From Closterium sp. Naga37s-1 (taxonomy: Eukaryota; Streptophyta; Zygnematophyceae; Desmidiales; Closteriaceae): 64,000 nt of DNA. Every line of letters begins with the position of its first letter. Positions within the stretch are counted from its first letter, which is position 1. The position numbers and the translations under genes are program-made. The notes beneath the pieces were generated by a model. It was not told the DNA's origin, searched no databases, and was given only the letters and a program-made list of their open reading frames with translations. Shown here in pieces: positions 19,528 through 31,928 of the stretch. Location: positions 2,914,001-2,978,000 of the forward strand of contig CANJKZ010001109.1 in assembly GCA_947471745.1 (NCBI GenBank), in the 5' to 3' direction.

Positions 19528-20007
19528 GGGACTCGATAACGTGAGTGGTAAAAAAAAAACGCGTACGGTCAGTCTATCGGGTTTGCTGACGGGTTTGGTA
19601 AGTGGGGTCACGGATTCAGTAACTCACAACAGGTGAAAAATCACGCGAATGGTCACACATGTAACTCCCGCCAAAAACTCTTGAAACTTTACAAAATTCC
19701 CGCTCGCGCCGAACCAATCAGCTAACTTCTAAAAAAAACTAAAACCCAATCGGAATCGGATGCGGTTTGGGAACGGATCAACCCTAAACACCTGGCGAAT
19801 TGTGTTTAGGATTGATTCATCCGAAAATGCATCCAGGTTCGTTTTTGGTATTATCTATTTTGGGCGGGAGTTTCATCTGTTACCATTCGCGTTATTTTTT
19901 CCTAGTTGATTGTGACTGATTCCATGAAACGTGTTATCACACACGTGAAAACACCCTTTGCAGTGACCGTACCCGTTTTTTTTTTTCCAAACATGTTATC
20001 GAGACCC
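19528..20007. mobile_element. MITE with long terminal inverted repeats (480 bp)
   Basis: The left end GGGACTCGATAAC...AAAAAAAACGCGTACGGTCA mirrors the right end TGACCGTACCCG...GTTATCGAGACCC. The similarity extends inward: the tcacgcgaatggt...gtaactcccgcc block of the left arm is mirrored by ggcgggagtttc...accattcgcg in the right arm. The arms are therefore at least about 150 bp. No ORF. No convincing target duplication, so the superfamily is open (long arms recall MULE-type elements). Confidence 0.8.
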
Positions 20008-22627
20008 TTGTTGTTTATCCCTGGCTGACCCCTCTGGGGGTCCAGTCCTTGCGCACTCCTCTACGGTTCTGCCGTGTCCGGCGGTCCCGTATGGCTCACT
20101 GTCGGGTCTTCACCTCCCCTCGTTCTCTATGAACATGGTGAGTGGAGCTGACCTTCAGGACTTGTGGGTTGACCAGTTCACTCCTAGAGGTCAGCGGGTG
20201 ACCCATTGTACGTGCACACGGACGGGCCGGCACCTGGCCACGTTCACCCGGCAGCCCGGGTCGAGCCTGTACACACTAACTACCGTGTCTCCTCCGATTG
20301 CTGAGTCTGGTCAGGTCGCTGCGTCGGGTCAGGTGTTTGCTGCAGTGTCCTGGTCTGGTCCTGAGTCTGCCCCCTGCTCGTGTCGCCTCCTGTCTCACCA
20401 GACTCTCTTCTGGCACCACTGCCTTGGTCACCCCTCCCTGCCTCGTCTCCGAGGTATGGCCTCCCGTGTGCTTGTCACTGGTCTTCCCCGGTCTCTCCCT
20501 CCCCTCCCCCCGGGGCCTGCCCCTACCTACGTTCCTTGCGTAGAGGGGCGGCAGCGCGCCGCTCCTCAGTCCTCCGAGTTCCCTCCGACAGAGGCTCCCC
20601 TGCAGACTCTTCACATGGACGTGTGGGGCCCAGCCTGCATCCGTGGATAGGGTCACGAGCGCTACTTTCTGCTGGTCGTTGAAGAATACTCGCGTTACAC
20701 CACAGTCTTCCCCTTGCGCCGCAAGGGTGAGTCACTGAGGTGCTGATCGACTGGATCCGCGCAGCCCGTCGCCAGCTCAGCGAGAGTTTTGGCTCGGACC
20801 TCTGTTCTGCGTCTGCACTCCGACAGAGGTGGAGAGTTTTCCTCTGACCTTCTGAGGGCCTTCTGTCGTGCGGAGGGCATCCGCTAGACGTTCACGCTTC
20901 CGGCCTCTCCACAGCAAAATGGGATTGCTGAGCGCCGCATTGGCATGGTCATGGACGTCGCTCGTACGTCCATGATCCATGCGGCTGCTCCCCATTTTCT
21001 GTGGCCGTTCGCGGTTCAGTACGCTGCGCATCAGCTCAACCTCCAGCCCCGGGTCTCCATGCCGGAGACCACACCTACTCTGCGGTGGACGGGGAAGGTT
21101 GGCGATGCGTCTGCGTTCCGTGTCTGGGGATCTCGAGCTTTCGTCCGCGACTTGTCTGCGGACAAGCTGTTCTCCCGTGCTGTTCCCTGCATCTTCCTTA
21201 ACTTCCCCCCTGACGCGCCTGGTTGGCAGTTTTACCACCCCACCTCGCGTCGTGTTCTGTCCTCTCAGGACGTCACGTTTGACAAGTCGGTTCCTTACTA
21301 CCGTCTCTTCCCCTACCGCACTGCCCCCCTCCCCCCCTTGCCGCTCTTCCTTGCGCCAGGTCCTCCCCCGGTAGACCCCCTCCCCCCTCAGGGTCCTGCC
21401 CCCTCAGGTGTGTCTCAGGTAGACGCAATCGAGCCTGTCGAGGTAGCTGTTGACTATGGTGCTGCTAGGGGTGCTGAGCCTGTGGGTGCCGGGTCTGGGG
21501 GTGCTAAGCCTGAGCGTGCGGAGCCTGGGGGTGCTGAGTCTGGGGGTGCGGAGCGTGAGGGTGCTGCGCCTGGGTTTGCTAAGTCTGGGGGTGCGGAGCC
21601 TGAGGGTGCTGAGCCTGCGCGTGTGGAGTCTGGAGGTGCTGAGCCTGGAGGTCCTTCGTGTGCTTTGTCCCAGCGGGAGCCACTCTCTCCACAGCAGCTG
21701 CGCGAGTGGTTTGCTCAGCGTTGGAGCCGTGCTGCTGGAGCTGGTGGTGCTACGGGCGCTGGAGGTCCTGCTGCTACTGGAGCTGCTGGGGGTTCTCGAG
21801 TCACTGGTCCCGGAGGTGCTCGTACTGGAGGTACTGGAGCTGCTGGGCCTGGTGGTGCTACTGGAGCTGGAGCTGCTGGAGGTGCTGGAGCTGGCGGTGC
21901 TGCTGGAGCACGTGCTGCTGGAGGTACTAGAGCTGGCGCTACTGGAGCTGCTAGGGCTTCTGGTGGTTGTGCTGGAGCTGGAGCTGCTGGAGGTGCTGGA
22001 GCTGGAGGTGCTGCTGGAGCTGGTACTCCTGGGGGTGCTGGAGTTGGCGCTCCTGGAGCTGCTGGAGGTGCTGGAGCTAGTGGTGCTGCTGGAGTAGGAG
22101 CTAACGCTGGGGGTGCTGGTGCTATCTCTGCTGGTTCTGGAGGCGCTGCGCGGCCGCGTCCGTACTTCGTTCCGCTCCTTCAGCAGGTTCTTGGTCTCCC
22201 ACCTTCTACTGGTCCTGCTCCTTCCTTAGAGTGTCCACCGCCTGTCCAGCCGCAGTCACAGTTACAGCCCGCCTCCCCACTGCCTGCTCCTTCTCCTTAC
22301 ACTGGTCCGACCGGAGGTCTTACGGAGCGTCGTGAGCCTGAGTCTCGTCCTGCGTCGCCTGTTCGTGCTGCTCGCACTGGTCGTCGTGGTTCGCGTCAGC
22401 GTCCTCTTCCTGTCCTTGGCACGCACAAGATGGCTCTGCATCCTTCCACTGCTCCCCAGCGTATCCCTCTGCCGTCTCCTCCTGCGTCCTCTCTTCCTGC
22501 CCTTGCTGACCCGGCGTCTGACTCCCTTCGTGCTGCTAGTCCTACTGTCATGCGTCTCCTGGCCACTATTGTCACTGACCCTTCCTTTGAGTCCACTGCT
22601 GCGTCTGCCTTAGTTGCTGAGCTTGTC

Positions 22628-22996
22628 TGTAAGAGTACGACAGCTTATGCTGGCTTTGCTAGCTTGCTTAGCCTTTATTACGTATATCTAGCTTGGGTTT
22701 ATTTTATCATGCATAGATATGCTTGATTTCCTAGGTTAGGTGCATTCCTATATTATATTATAGTTGTAGCATCGAACCAGGTTACATGTACTGAACTCAA
22801 GCCTATTCGGTTTCCACCGAATCGCTTTCTACTGAGTTCGGGAAGAATCTGTTCGGGGCGCTTCGCGACCCTCAGAACATTCGCGTAACACCTGGGTAAC
22901 TGGCCTTGTGTCGAGACTATATATAGCCTCGTGTTGTACCTAGGTGAATCATTCAATTCAAACTCTCTTTTCTGAGCTCGATCCTAGATCTTCACA
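22628..22996 (+). repeat. Gypsy 5' LTR
   Basis: 369 bp, TGTAAGAG...TTCACA. A ctatatatag TATA-like box lies near its 3' third. Confidence 0.95.
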
Positions 22997-23237
22997 CTTG
23001 TTAATCAGAGCATGTTTGCAAGCGAAGTTTTTCGACCGCTAAAACCTAGCTTTTAAAACCGCGGGGGCGACGACGGAAAGCGCCGATTTCGGGTACGTAA
23101 ACCAGTTCCACGCTATTTTCTAACGCCCCCCTCGAACCGGTTTTCAACACTCCTCGGGTCCGGTGACGAAAAAGTTGGAATTTCAACCGTCGGATCGATT
23201 CGAATCTCAACGGCCCTGAGAATTTCGCCCAAAAAAG

Positions 23238-24080
23238 TTGGGGTCATGGATGCAGTTTCGGGAAGCTTTAATTCAACGTTTCGAACCAATCAACTCCAGC
23301 TACATGGCGCGGCAGCAGATTCATCGGCATAAACAGTTCGGCAGTGTAACACAGTACACGCAGCAGATGGAGAGCCTCTTCAACCAAATTACCCACCTGA
23401 CCGAAGGGGAAAAAATCCAAGCGTATACTGAGGGGCTAAAGATGGAATTCCGCCGACAGGTGATTGCCGCGAACTACAACAACTACCGCGACTTGGTGTG
23501 TGCAGCAGAGAGATTCGATGCGTTGACTCAAGGTCAACCCGAAACACGACGACGCGTGCCGAACAGATCATTCGGCACGGAGCGATCGGCACCACCCACG
23601 ACCGCCGACCCGATGGATATCGACAAGATCGACGCGAAGCAGCGGCCGACAAAATATGAGAATTGCGAAATTTGTGGCGCAGCAGGACATCGATTCTTGG
23701 CGTGTTGGAAAATGAAGAAGGCACGAGCGGAGCTGAAGGGCAACAACTGTGCAGCACCCCCGAAGTCAAAAGACATGGCGACTTCGGAGCGGGCGAAAAA
23801 AGGAGGACACGATGGCGCGAATTTAAAACGCCACGACCGGCCGGCAACAGGGGAAATCGCCGAGACAAATGGAGGCTCCGCGAAACAAGACTCTGGACCG
23901 ACCAGGAAACTCCAGCCGAACACCCCCGAGAGTAAGAATATTCCCTCTCGAGGTTTTCAAGCCTTTAAAATATTCAGGGGAGATTTCAAGGCCAAGAAAA
24001 AGCCTTCAGACATTATTAAGGTACCTGAGAAGTTGGGCAAACCACTCCGGAGCGTTGAAAAGGGTCGTGCGTTCCAATGA
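23238..24080 (+). other. Gypsy gag region
   Basis: Retrotransposon gag core (FREALIQRFEPINSS, TQQMESLFNQITHL, YTEGLKMEFRRQV) followed by a CCHC zinc knuckle (CEICGAAGHRFLACW) and a basic tail. Part of the fossil Gypsy element. Confidence 0.9.
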
Positions 24081-24299
24081 GTTACTCTTCTCTCCCCGCA
24101 GCACAGTGTTAAGGCTCCCCATTGTCCAGAGGTGAAGCCTACACAGCTGCAAAGGCTTAGGGGAAGGTTCCAGGCCAAGACGAAGCTGAAACAGCCTCGG
24201 ATAAATCCTTCTAACCCAACTCAGTTGAAAACTGATATGGAGTCAGCAGCTTCGAGCGCAGGACCGAGGGATGATCTATTCGACGTACCCTACGATCCT

Positions 24300-26806
24300 A
24301 TAAGCGAGACCATCTACGGTTACTCGGAGCAGCAACAACCACTACTACTCGAGGTGATCTGCAACAGGCGACGCCTCCAGGCACTAGCGGACAACTCGAT
24401 CCACAAGACGGCGTTTCGTACCAGATACGGCTCCTACGAATACTTGGTGATGCCGTTCGGACTCTGCAACGCACCAGCAACATTTCAGGCGGAGATGAAT
24501 CACATCTTACGACCCCTGCTGGATGAGTGCGTAGTGGTGTACCTGGACGACATTCTTATCTACTCCAAGAACATGAAGGAGCATGTGGAGCATCTGCGGA
24601 AGGTGTTCAAGATCCTGCGGAAAAACAAGTTTTACGTGAAGCAGTCGAAGAGCGACTTCGCACTAAAGAAGGTGCAGTTTCTCGGGCACATGGTGAGTGC
24701 CGAGGGCATACACGTGGACCCGCGAAATATCGTAGCCGTCAAGAAATGGAAAGTACCGGAGAACGTGAAGGAGTTGCAGCAGTTCCTAGGCTTCGCCAAC
24801 TACTACAACAGGTTCGTGCCACAGTACGCTAAGATAGCAGCGCCACTGACCGACCTACTGAAAAAAGGATACGCCCTACAAATGGGATACTCCTCATCAG
24901 CAAGCCATGGAGCAGTTACAGACAGCACTGACCACAGCCCCAGTACTCATCTTACCGGATCCAGACATGGACTACGTGGTGGAAGCAGACGATAGTGACC
25001 AAGCAGTCGGAGCAGTACTGATGCAGGATCACGGACGCGGTTTGCAGCCCATCGCCTACCTCACTAAAAAACTACACGGAGCAGAAGTGAACTACCCCAT
25101 CCATGACAAGGAAGCCTTAGCGATAGTCATAGCCTTCAAGGCGTGGAGGTGTTACCTAGAGGGAGCCAAGACTACAGTCTATACTGACCACTGCAGTCTC
25201 AAATACCTGAAGTCGCAGCCGACGCTCTCACGACGACAGGTGCGGTGGGTGGAATTCCTGGAAACTCACTTCCACTACGACATCGTCTACAAGCCCAGGC
25301 TACACAACAAAGCAGACGCGTTGAGCCGCCCCGGTCATGTAGCAGGCATCCAGATCGACGGGATGAACCCCCTGCTCAAGGGTCTATTCCAACATGGATA
25401 CTCCGTGGACGCAGAGATCGCTACAGCACAGACTAAGAAGCTGTTACAATGGGAGAAAGACTTAGCTGCAAGGAAGGGCATAGGAAAGATTTGGGTACCG
25501 AAATACGCCCCACTACGGCAGATCCTATTGGAGGAGTTTCACGACGTACCATACGCGGGACATTTCGGGAGCAACAAGACGTTAGCGGGAATAAAAAAGT
25601 ATTATTACTGGCCCGGGATGGCAGCAGACATGCAGCGGTTCGTCACCTCTTGCGACACGTGCCAGCGGATAAAGAGCAGCAAGCAGAAAAAAGCAGGGTT
25701 ACTTCAGCCTCTACTCGTACCGGAGCAGCCATGGCAAGTCGTTAGCCTCGACTTCATCACAGGACTTACTTCGACCTCACGAGGGCATGACGCTATACTC
25801 GTGGTAATCGACAAGTTCTCTAGAATGGGTCACTTCATTCCGACCAACGCCACGGCTAAAGCTGAAGCAACTGCTCGCCTCTTCTTCGACCGCATCATCA
25901 CCATCCACGGCATCCCCGCTACACTCATCTCGGACAGAGACCCCAAATTCACGAGTAAGTTCTGGAAGGAGCTCATGGGACTGTTGGGGACAAAGTTGCA
26001 ATGTCTTCAGCATACCACCCCCAGACTGACGGACAGACAGAGTGACTCAATCAAGTGGTTGAACAGTTACTGCGCACAGCTTGCAAAGACGACATCAGCC
26101 TAGAGTTCAGTTATTGACCCTAGAGTTCGCTTACAACAACGCGTCACATGCGGCCACAGGGAAAACTCCTTTCTTCCTGTGTTACGGACGGGAACCACTC
26201 ACACCACAGCATCCCACCACACCAGCCCACGTCCAGGCCGCATATGACTTCATCACCACCATGCAGCAGCTATGGGAGAAGACTCAGCGACGTCTCACCA
26301 CGATGCAGAACTCCCAGAAGCAGTATGCCGATCATCAGCGACGAGATCACTCAGTAGCAGTCGGAGATCAGGTGCTTCTTGACACGCGCAACTTGAACCT
26401 GTCTCACCTACCTTCCAAGCTCCGGCCTCGCTTCTGTGGTCCTTTTCTCGTTGAGGCACAGGTGACACCAGTAACATTCCGCTTGCGCTTACCAGATACG
26501 TGGCAGCTTCACAACGCTTTCCATGTCCAGCTACTGAAACCCTACAAGGACCCCAACCGGCAGTTCCAGGGACGGCAGCTACCGCCACCACCACCTGTTC
26601 TCATACAGGATGAACCTGAGTATGAAGTGGAGCGCGTTCTCACTCATCGGCGCCGCGGCGGCAAGACCCTCGAGTTCCTGATACGCTGGAAGGGATACGA
26701 CCCCACTGAGGACAGTTGGGTTGCAGAAGCTGATATGGGCAATGCACGCCGTGCTCTCAAAGACTATCTTGTCAAGCAGGGTGTTTCTCACGCCACCCAG
26801 CTTTGA
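24300..26806 (+). other. Gypsy pol region (RT, RNase H, integrase, chromodomain)
   Basis: RT signature VVYLDDILIYS, tether GFANYYNRF, RNase H (YTDHCSLKYL), integrase HHCC finger (HFGSNKTLAGIKKYYYWPG, CDTCQRIK), integrase core (SLDFITGL), and a chromodomain (FLIRWKGYDPTEDSWV) near 26660-26740. Chromodomains are thought to steer integration to marked chromatin. The region is a fossil and not fully open. Confidence 0.9.
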
Positions 26807-26816
26807 GGGGGGGACG

Positions 26817-27186
26817 TGTGAGAGAACAACGGCTTATGCTGGCTTTGCTAGCTTGCCTAGCCTTTATTACGCTATATCTAGCTTGGGTTTATTTTATCAT
26901 GCATAGATATGCTTGATTTCCTAGGTTAGGTGCATTCCTATATTTTATTATAGTTATAGCACCGAACCAGGTTACGTGTACCGAACTCAAGCCTATTCGG
27001 TTTCCACCGAATTGCATTCTACTGAGTTCGGGAAGGTTCTGTTCGGGGCGCTTCGCGACCCTCAGAACATTTGCGTAACACCTGGGTAACTGGCCTTGTG
27101 TCGAGACTATATCTAGCCTCGTGTTGTACCCAAGTGAATCATTCAATTCAAACCCTCTTTTCTGAGCTCGATCCTAGATCCTCACA
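26817..27186 (+). repeat. Gypsy 3' LTR
   Basis: 370 bp, TGTGAGAG...CCTCACA, colinear with the 5' LTR. Confidence 0.95.
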
Positions 27187-27660
27187 TTGTCGACTTTGCT
27201 GCTCACTATCGTCTAGACTGCGCCGCTAGTCTTGTTGCTGAGTCTGAGTTTGTCTGTCCTCCGTCCGTCGGGGGTGAGTCTGCTCTTAGCACGGACGTCC
27301 TTGAGGACAGGCAAGAGGAGTTCCAGTGTTTTGCTGCTGCTTTACCTCATCTCGTGTCCATGCTGCTTGCCCCTGAGGGAGACCCGGATGCACCAGACAT
27401 CCCGACCCGGCGCTCTTACGCAGAGGCGATTGAGGGTCCCTACTCCTCTCAGTGGCACACAGCCATGGACGCAGAGATGGCTTCATGGAAGTCCACAGGC
27501 ACCTACGTTGACGAGGTTCCCCCACCTGGGGCGAACATTGTCGATGGCATGTGGATTTTCAGGGTGAAGCGGCCGTTGGGTTCTCCGCCTGTCTTCAAGA
27601 CGCGTTACGTGGCTCGAGGCTTCAGTCAGCGGTAGGGAGTTGACTACTTTCAGGACCAGA

Positions 27661-29340
27661 AGGCTCGGCCGAAGACAAAGAAGGATTGAACCGATCTCTG
27701 ACAAACTAACAGTCAGACGCATCCAATACGACTGGGAAGCACCGCTGTGGATCGCGGAGTCGCCAACTGCACGCATTGCATTGGACGACGAGAGATGGAG
27801 TAGTATACGATCAACGTCGACACGTGCTTCATCTTGGCTGCAAACGTCACCAACCGCCACCTCACGTACCACTGCTACTATTTATGGCTCAAGATGGCAG
27901 AAACACAGAGCGACGGCAAGAAGCAGAAAGCCTCCCAAACAGACAGAACACTGGAGTACCTAACAGAGGAGTTCAAAACCTTTTGTGCGGAAGAGGGAAG
28001 TTAACGGATGATCTCTCTCCCCTACGCTCACGAGCAGTCAGGACTAGCAGAATGGACCAATAGGAGCCTCGCGACAAAGATGCGAACCACCAGGAAGCAG
28101 TCAGACGTGCCAACCATCTATTGGCCCTACATTATGGCACATGCTGTGCGACTACAGAACATGCTTTCTTCGAAGGCTATGCCCAACAACACCTCACCTT
28201 TCAAAGAGTGGACCGGCAAAAATCCGGACATGCGCATGCTCCGAATTTTTGGGTGCATGATACAATACCGTCCCCACACTGACCGGACCAGAAATTTTGA
28301 GGATCGCACGCGTTGGGGTATCCACCTTGCCATACGAACCAAAGTACCACGCTTGGACTATTCTCGACTTTGCCACCCACTAAGTGACGCGTTCATGTGA
28401 CCGCATCTTCTACAAAAGGCTGACGCTGCCACTGTACCACCAGCACCGCACTACACAAGATGCACCACACAACATATTCTAGGGGGAGCACAACTGCGCA
28501 AATGATCAGGACGAGATTGACGTGGTAGGACAGCAAGCAGAGGACCCAACCACAGGAGAGGCACCCTTCGTTTTCATTACAGAGCAGTTTGTAAGCACAA
28601 CATTTCTTCGAACTGATCCTGATCAGCACGACGCAGCACAAGCACAACACGATTACGCAAGTGCAGAAATGCACTCACCCATGGAAGAAGACCCCAACCG
28701 CAACTCCTCTCGCGACACCATTCGCGACATCGCTGGCGCGATGATGACGACGTCGTCGAACTAACCAAAGTTGCCAAGTCCAACCTTACCGGACTTTGCA
28801 TTCTCGGCCTCGCTGTCGCCATTCGTGGTGACCAGCAACTGGTCGAGCCCACCATTGACCGCATGCCCTCCAGGAAACCTGACGCCGAGAAATGGGGAGC
28901 AGCCATGGCTGCTAAAGTTGCTATACTTAAGAGGCATGGGACATGGAAGCTGGTACCACACGGATCTGTTAAGGGGAGGAAAATACTTAGCGGGAAGTAA
29001 GTGTTCAAAAGGCAAGACCCTTGCAAACGGCAACATCGACAAATACAAGGCGCGATGGGTGGTTCGTAGTTTCGAACAAACGCAGTTCGTCGACTATGAC
29101 AAGACCTTCGCACCTGTCAAACGACACACCTCCGTGCGCATTCTTATCTTTGTTGCAGCAGTGAAGCAGTGCCCACTCCGTCAGATCAATGTATCCAACG
29201 CGTTTCTATGCGCAGTCCTCGACGCCATCATTTTCGTCGAGCAGCCGCACACCTTTGAGGAGGATAGCGATGTCGTGTGTCTCCTCCAGAAATCCCTGTA
29301 CAGGATTATGGCTGAAGTACCTTCTCACACTACTCATTAA
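27661..29340 (+). mobile_element. Copia fragment of another family (integrase C-part and RT)
   Basis: Integrase-end sequence (YAHEQSGLAEWTNRSL, PNNTSPFKEWTGKNPDMRMLRIFGCM) is followed by a Copia RT start (AAMAAKVAILKRHGTWKLV-like, KARWVVRSFEQTQFVDYDKTFAPV, CPLRQINVSNAF). No LTRs. It is a broken fossil with multiple disruptions, distinct from its neighbours on both sides. Confidence 0.75.
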
Positions 29341-29344
29341 GCTC

Positions 29345-31928
29345 GGATTCCAGCAGCTGCCACCGCTGGGTTCACCTGCACGACTGCAGCAACCGCCTAA
29401 AATTATTCGCCGTCCTCCGGCGCCAGCAAGATGGTTGGCTACACCACGCCGACCATCGAGCACGAGGCTGCTCAGAGTGTCAGAGGGTCGGCGACCTTCG
29501 TCGATGACATCTTCAACGTTTGCGTCTCCTTGCGCGGCTAGTTGTACCGACAATGACGAGCGCCGTCGCCAGTGCCTCGGCTGCCTTTCTGGTCGTCGCC
29601 TGACTCTTCTCGATTAGGACTGTCGAAGGAGAGGTGGTCAGGGTCGCCAAAGATCCATCACTAGCCAAAGGACTCTCTTCGGCGCCTCCCACCACCACCC
29701 TCATTGTCCTGGGCCAACTTTTGTTCGGTCTTCGTCATTCGCCGACTTGCAGCAGTGGGCGACGCCGACTTGGGCGAGCTGGTCGACGGGTTTGGTCGAC
29801 TTGCGCGGGGCCACTACAATGCCGCCGACTTGAGAAGTCGGCGACCGACTTCAACTGGTGGTCGGCAATGTGGCGCGTCGACCTGGAAGTCGGCGCCGAC
29901 TTGCGAGGTCGTCGACTTGGGAGGTCGCCGACTTGGGAGGTCGCCGACTTCAAGAGGTCGGCCTAGAAGTCGGTACCGACGTAGAAGGGGCGACAACTTG
30001 GTGACGCCGACTTGGGGTAGCCGACTGGGTGTGGTCGGCTGACAGATGTGCTGGTCGACCTGGAGCTGTCGACCAAGGGTGTGGTTGACCTGGTGAGGTC
30101 AACTAGAAGTGGTCGTCGACTTGGGTGGTCGATGGGCACGTGAAGGAGCAGCTGGTCGACGTGGTTGCCCGGTCGACCTGGTTACCTGAGTGACGAGCTT
30201 CTGCGAAGGCACGCGACAGTCGCCCAGGTGTTCGTGGCGAGGCCGACCTCGGTGGTGGTATCCCGAGGTCGACGTGGCTCATCAGATGCATTCGTCAGCA
30301 CGAAGTTGATTTGGTGTATGCGTTGTGCAGATGACAAGGCACGGCACGCCAATCACCTGCGAGCACCTGCGAAGTAGGTGCGCTGCTGTCATGCAGGAGC
30401 AATGCTGGACGCCGTCGACCTGCAGCGTTGGCACGCCGTCGACTTTGCACTGCTGGAGTGTGGTCGACCAAGCAGTGCTGGAACGCGGTCGACCGTGTTG
30501 CGATGGCAGTCGACCTGCTTGCTTGCTAGCCCTGATGTAGTCTTGTCTTGCCAACCTTATTGAACCATTGTTGTCAACTTTCTCTAGTGAAACTCTTGCC
30601 AAATTGCACCGTGAACTAGCAAGCAGTGTGTGCACTAGGAAAACGACTAAGGAACAACGAACGCGGAGATCACACAAGCATCCATGCCTAACCCGTAGTC
30701 TAGCTCCCGTCGCAGTAGTTATCTCCGTAGCTTGGTAGGGGTGACATAGTTCGCCCGCGGAAGGAGCTCTGTGGGTCGCTCGGACTCCTGCATAAACTCG
30801 TCCTGCATGATGTGGCTCGCAAACATCTTTGTTGACCATCTCGCGCACGCTGGATAGAGCCAGCAGCCAACACATCAGGTTGTAGTTTGTCGGGAGTCCC
30901 TTGATGACGCGGGTGAGGTAGGACGTCACCGAGTAGTCGACGCCACCCATCCGTATGTCGGCCAGAATTAGTCGAGCATAGTTGCAGTAGGCGATCGTCG
31001 ACTCCTGCTCGCCCATGCCGATGTTGGTGAGCAATTGCTCCGGTTGGCCGATGTAGAGGTTGTCAGACGCCTTGTAGGTGCAAATGATAAACTGTGAGGC
31101 CTGAAAACCGACGTCTACCTGAAGTCTACAAGGCTTCAGGGGGACCTGCACCATCGGTGAGCAACACCTCGAGATGACCATGAACGTGAGCAAGTGGGCA
31201 GCGCGGAATTCCGTCTAGTGGTCCGCGTCATCCTCGGCTGGCTCCAACACGTCGCCGTCGACGAACTTCTTCAGTACGGCGATCTCTAGGAATGGCTCGA
31301 TCAACTCTGTCCATGTAAGGTCATGTCGACCTTCCAAGAGCTTGGGCAAGATGATATTGTACGGCGAAGATTTGAAGTAGCCGTACGCCAGTGCGACCCC
31401 TCCGTCCTGGCCAGCCGACATGTGGGTCGCTGGCGTCGGCCCGACTCCACTTCGCTGGGGGGGGGGGGGGGGGGGGCGACGTTGAGAGTCGACGTTGCCA
31501 GACCTTGAGCCTTCATCCCGCCGACGCCAACATCGGCGGCCCAAATCCCTCCAAGAGTTACTCTCGTGCCTTTGCCGCTGACTTGGTTGCGCTGTCGCCT
31601 TCGTTGTGCACGGGTTGGGAAGAGGCGGAGGCACTGTCCGGTTGAGCAAGGGGAGGGGGGTGCTCATGCCCACTGCGCATGAGTGCCGAGGAGCATCAAC
31701 TCCAAGCTTGCCTTGCCGAGCTCGCTTGTCGATTGGTGTGCCCAAAGATCAGCCTCCAGTGCCGGCATGGTATTCTCTAATCCTGCGATTTCTCCGGGGG
31801 TGACCACCATGGTCTACACAGTTGCCGGCCTAACAATGACTTACGTGAGTCGCAATATTCGGCTCCTATCTGCAGGACCGTGTTCGATCCATGCTCACCG
31901 CACCATGACGAGAATCACTCTACAACAG
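29345..31928 (-). mobile_element. Minus-strand Copia 5' part (gag) interrupted by a solo LTR
   Basis: Read on the minus strand, a primer-binding-like site near 31880-31902 (complement of ...ctcaccgcacca) is followed by gag (GVALAYGYFK, FRAAHLLTFMVISRCCSPMVQ, MGEQEST). The zinc-knuckle/protease-proximal part (GDPDHLSF, SCSMVGVV) resumes at 29345-29660, left of a solo LTR. It is the same family as the GTCGAC-rich Copia elements to the right. Its upstream edge is cut at 31929 by the next element. A broken fossil. Confidence 0.7.
29704..30738 (+). repeat. GTCGAC-rich Copia LTR, apparently solo
   Basis: It resembles the 46730-47765 LTR in plus orientation: GTCGAC-dense body, then a tail with caactttctctagtgaaact and gtagttatctccg. 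It splits the minus-strand gag. The ends are approximate and no clear target duplication was found. Confidence 0.65.

Larger units (their letters stand above)
22628..27186 (+). mobile_element. Gypsy LTR retrotransposon with chromodomain (inserted in the Copia)
   Basis: Boundaries are exact: LTRs begin TG and end CA, and the 5-bp target duplication TTGTC is at 22623-22627 and 27187-27191. A tRNA-Met-like primer site (ttaatcagagc) follows the 5' LTR and a G-rich polypurine tract (gagggggggacg) precedes the 3' LTR. Internal parts are gag, RT, RNase H, integrase and a C-terminal chromodomain, typical of plant chromoviruses. A hand comparison of the two LTRs shows roughly 20 differences over 370 bp, so it is neither brand new nor ancient. 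The coding region is broken in a few places. Confidence 0.95.
20015..27660 (+). mobile_element. Copia-type LTR retrotransposon fragment, split by a Gypsy insertion
   Basis: Its two parts, 20015-22627 and 27192 to about 27660, belong to one Copia pol. The first part has protease-proximal sequence, the GAG-pre-integrase zinc finger (HHCLGHPSLPRL) and integrase (LHMDVWGP), followed by a long Gly/Ala/Glu-rich degenerate stretch (about 21480-22140). The second part has the start of the reverse transcriptase (YAEAIEGPYSSQW, MWIFRVKRP). No LTRs are present and both ends are truncated. The left end lies next to the MITE. The element is a broken fossil with several disruptions. Codon and repeat style match a Copia family abundant in green-plant genomes. 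Confidence 0.85.

Noticed and set aside
21450-22097. Leu/Val/Glu-rich open frame of over 200 residues
   Set aside because: A shadow frame of the Gly/Ala-rich degenerate repeat in the Copia.
31450-31480. G-rich run as a possible regulatory quadruplex
   Set aside because: It lies inside a broken Copia gag and most likely reflects slippage.
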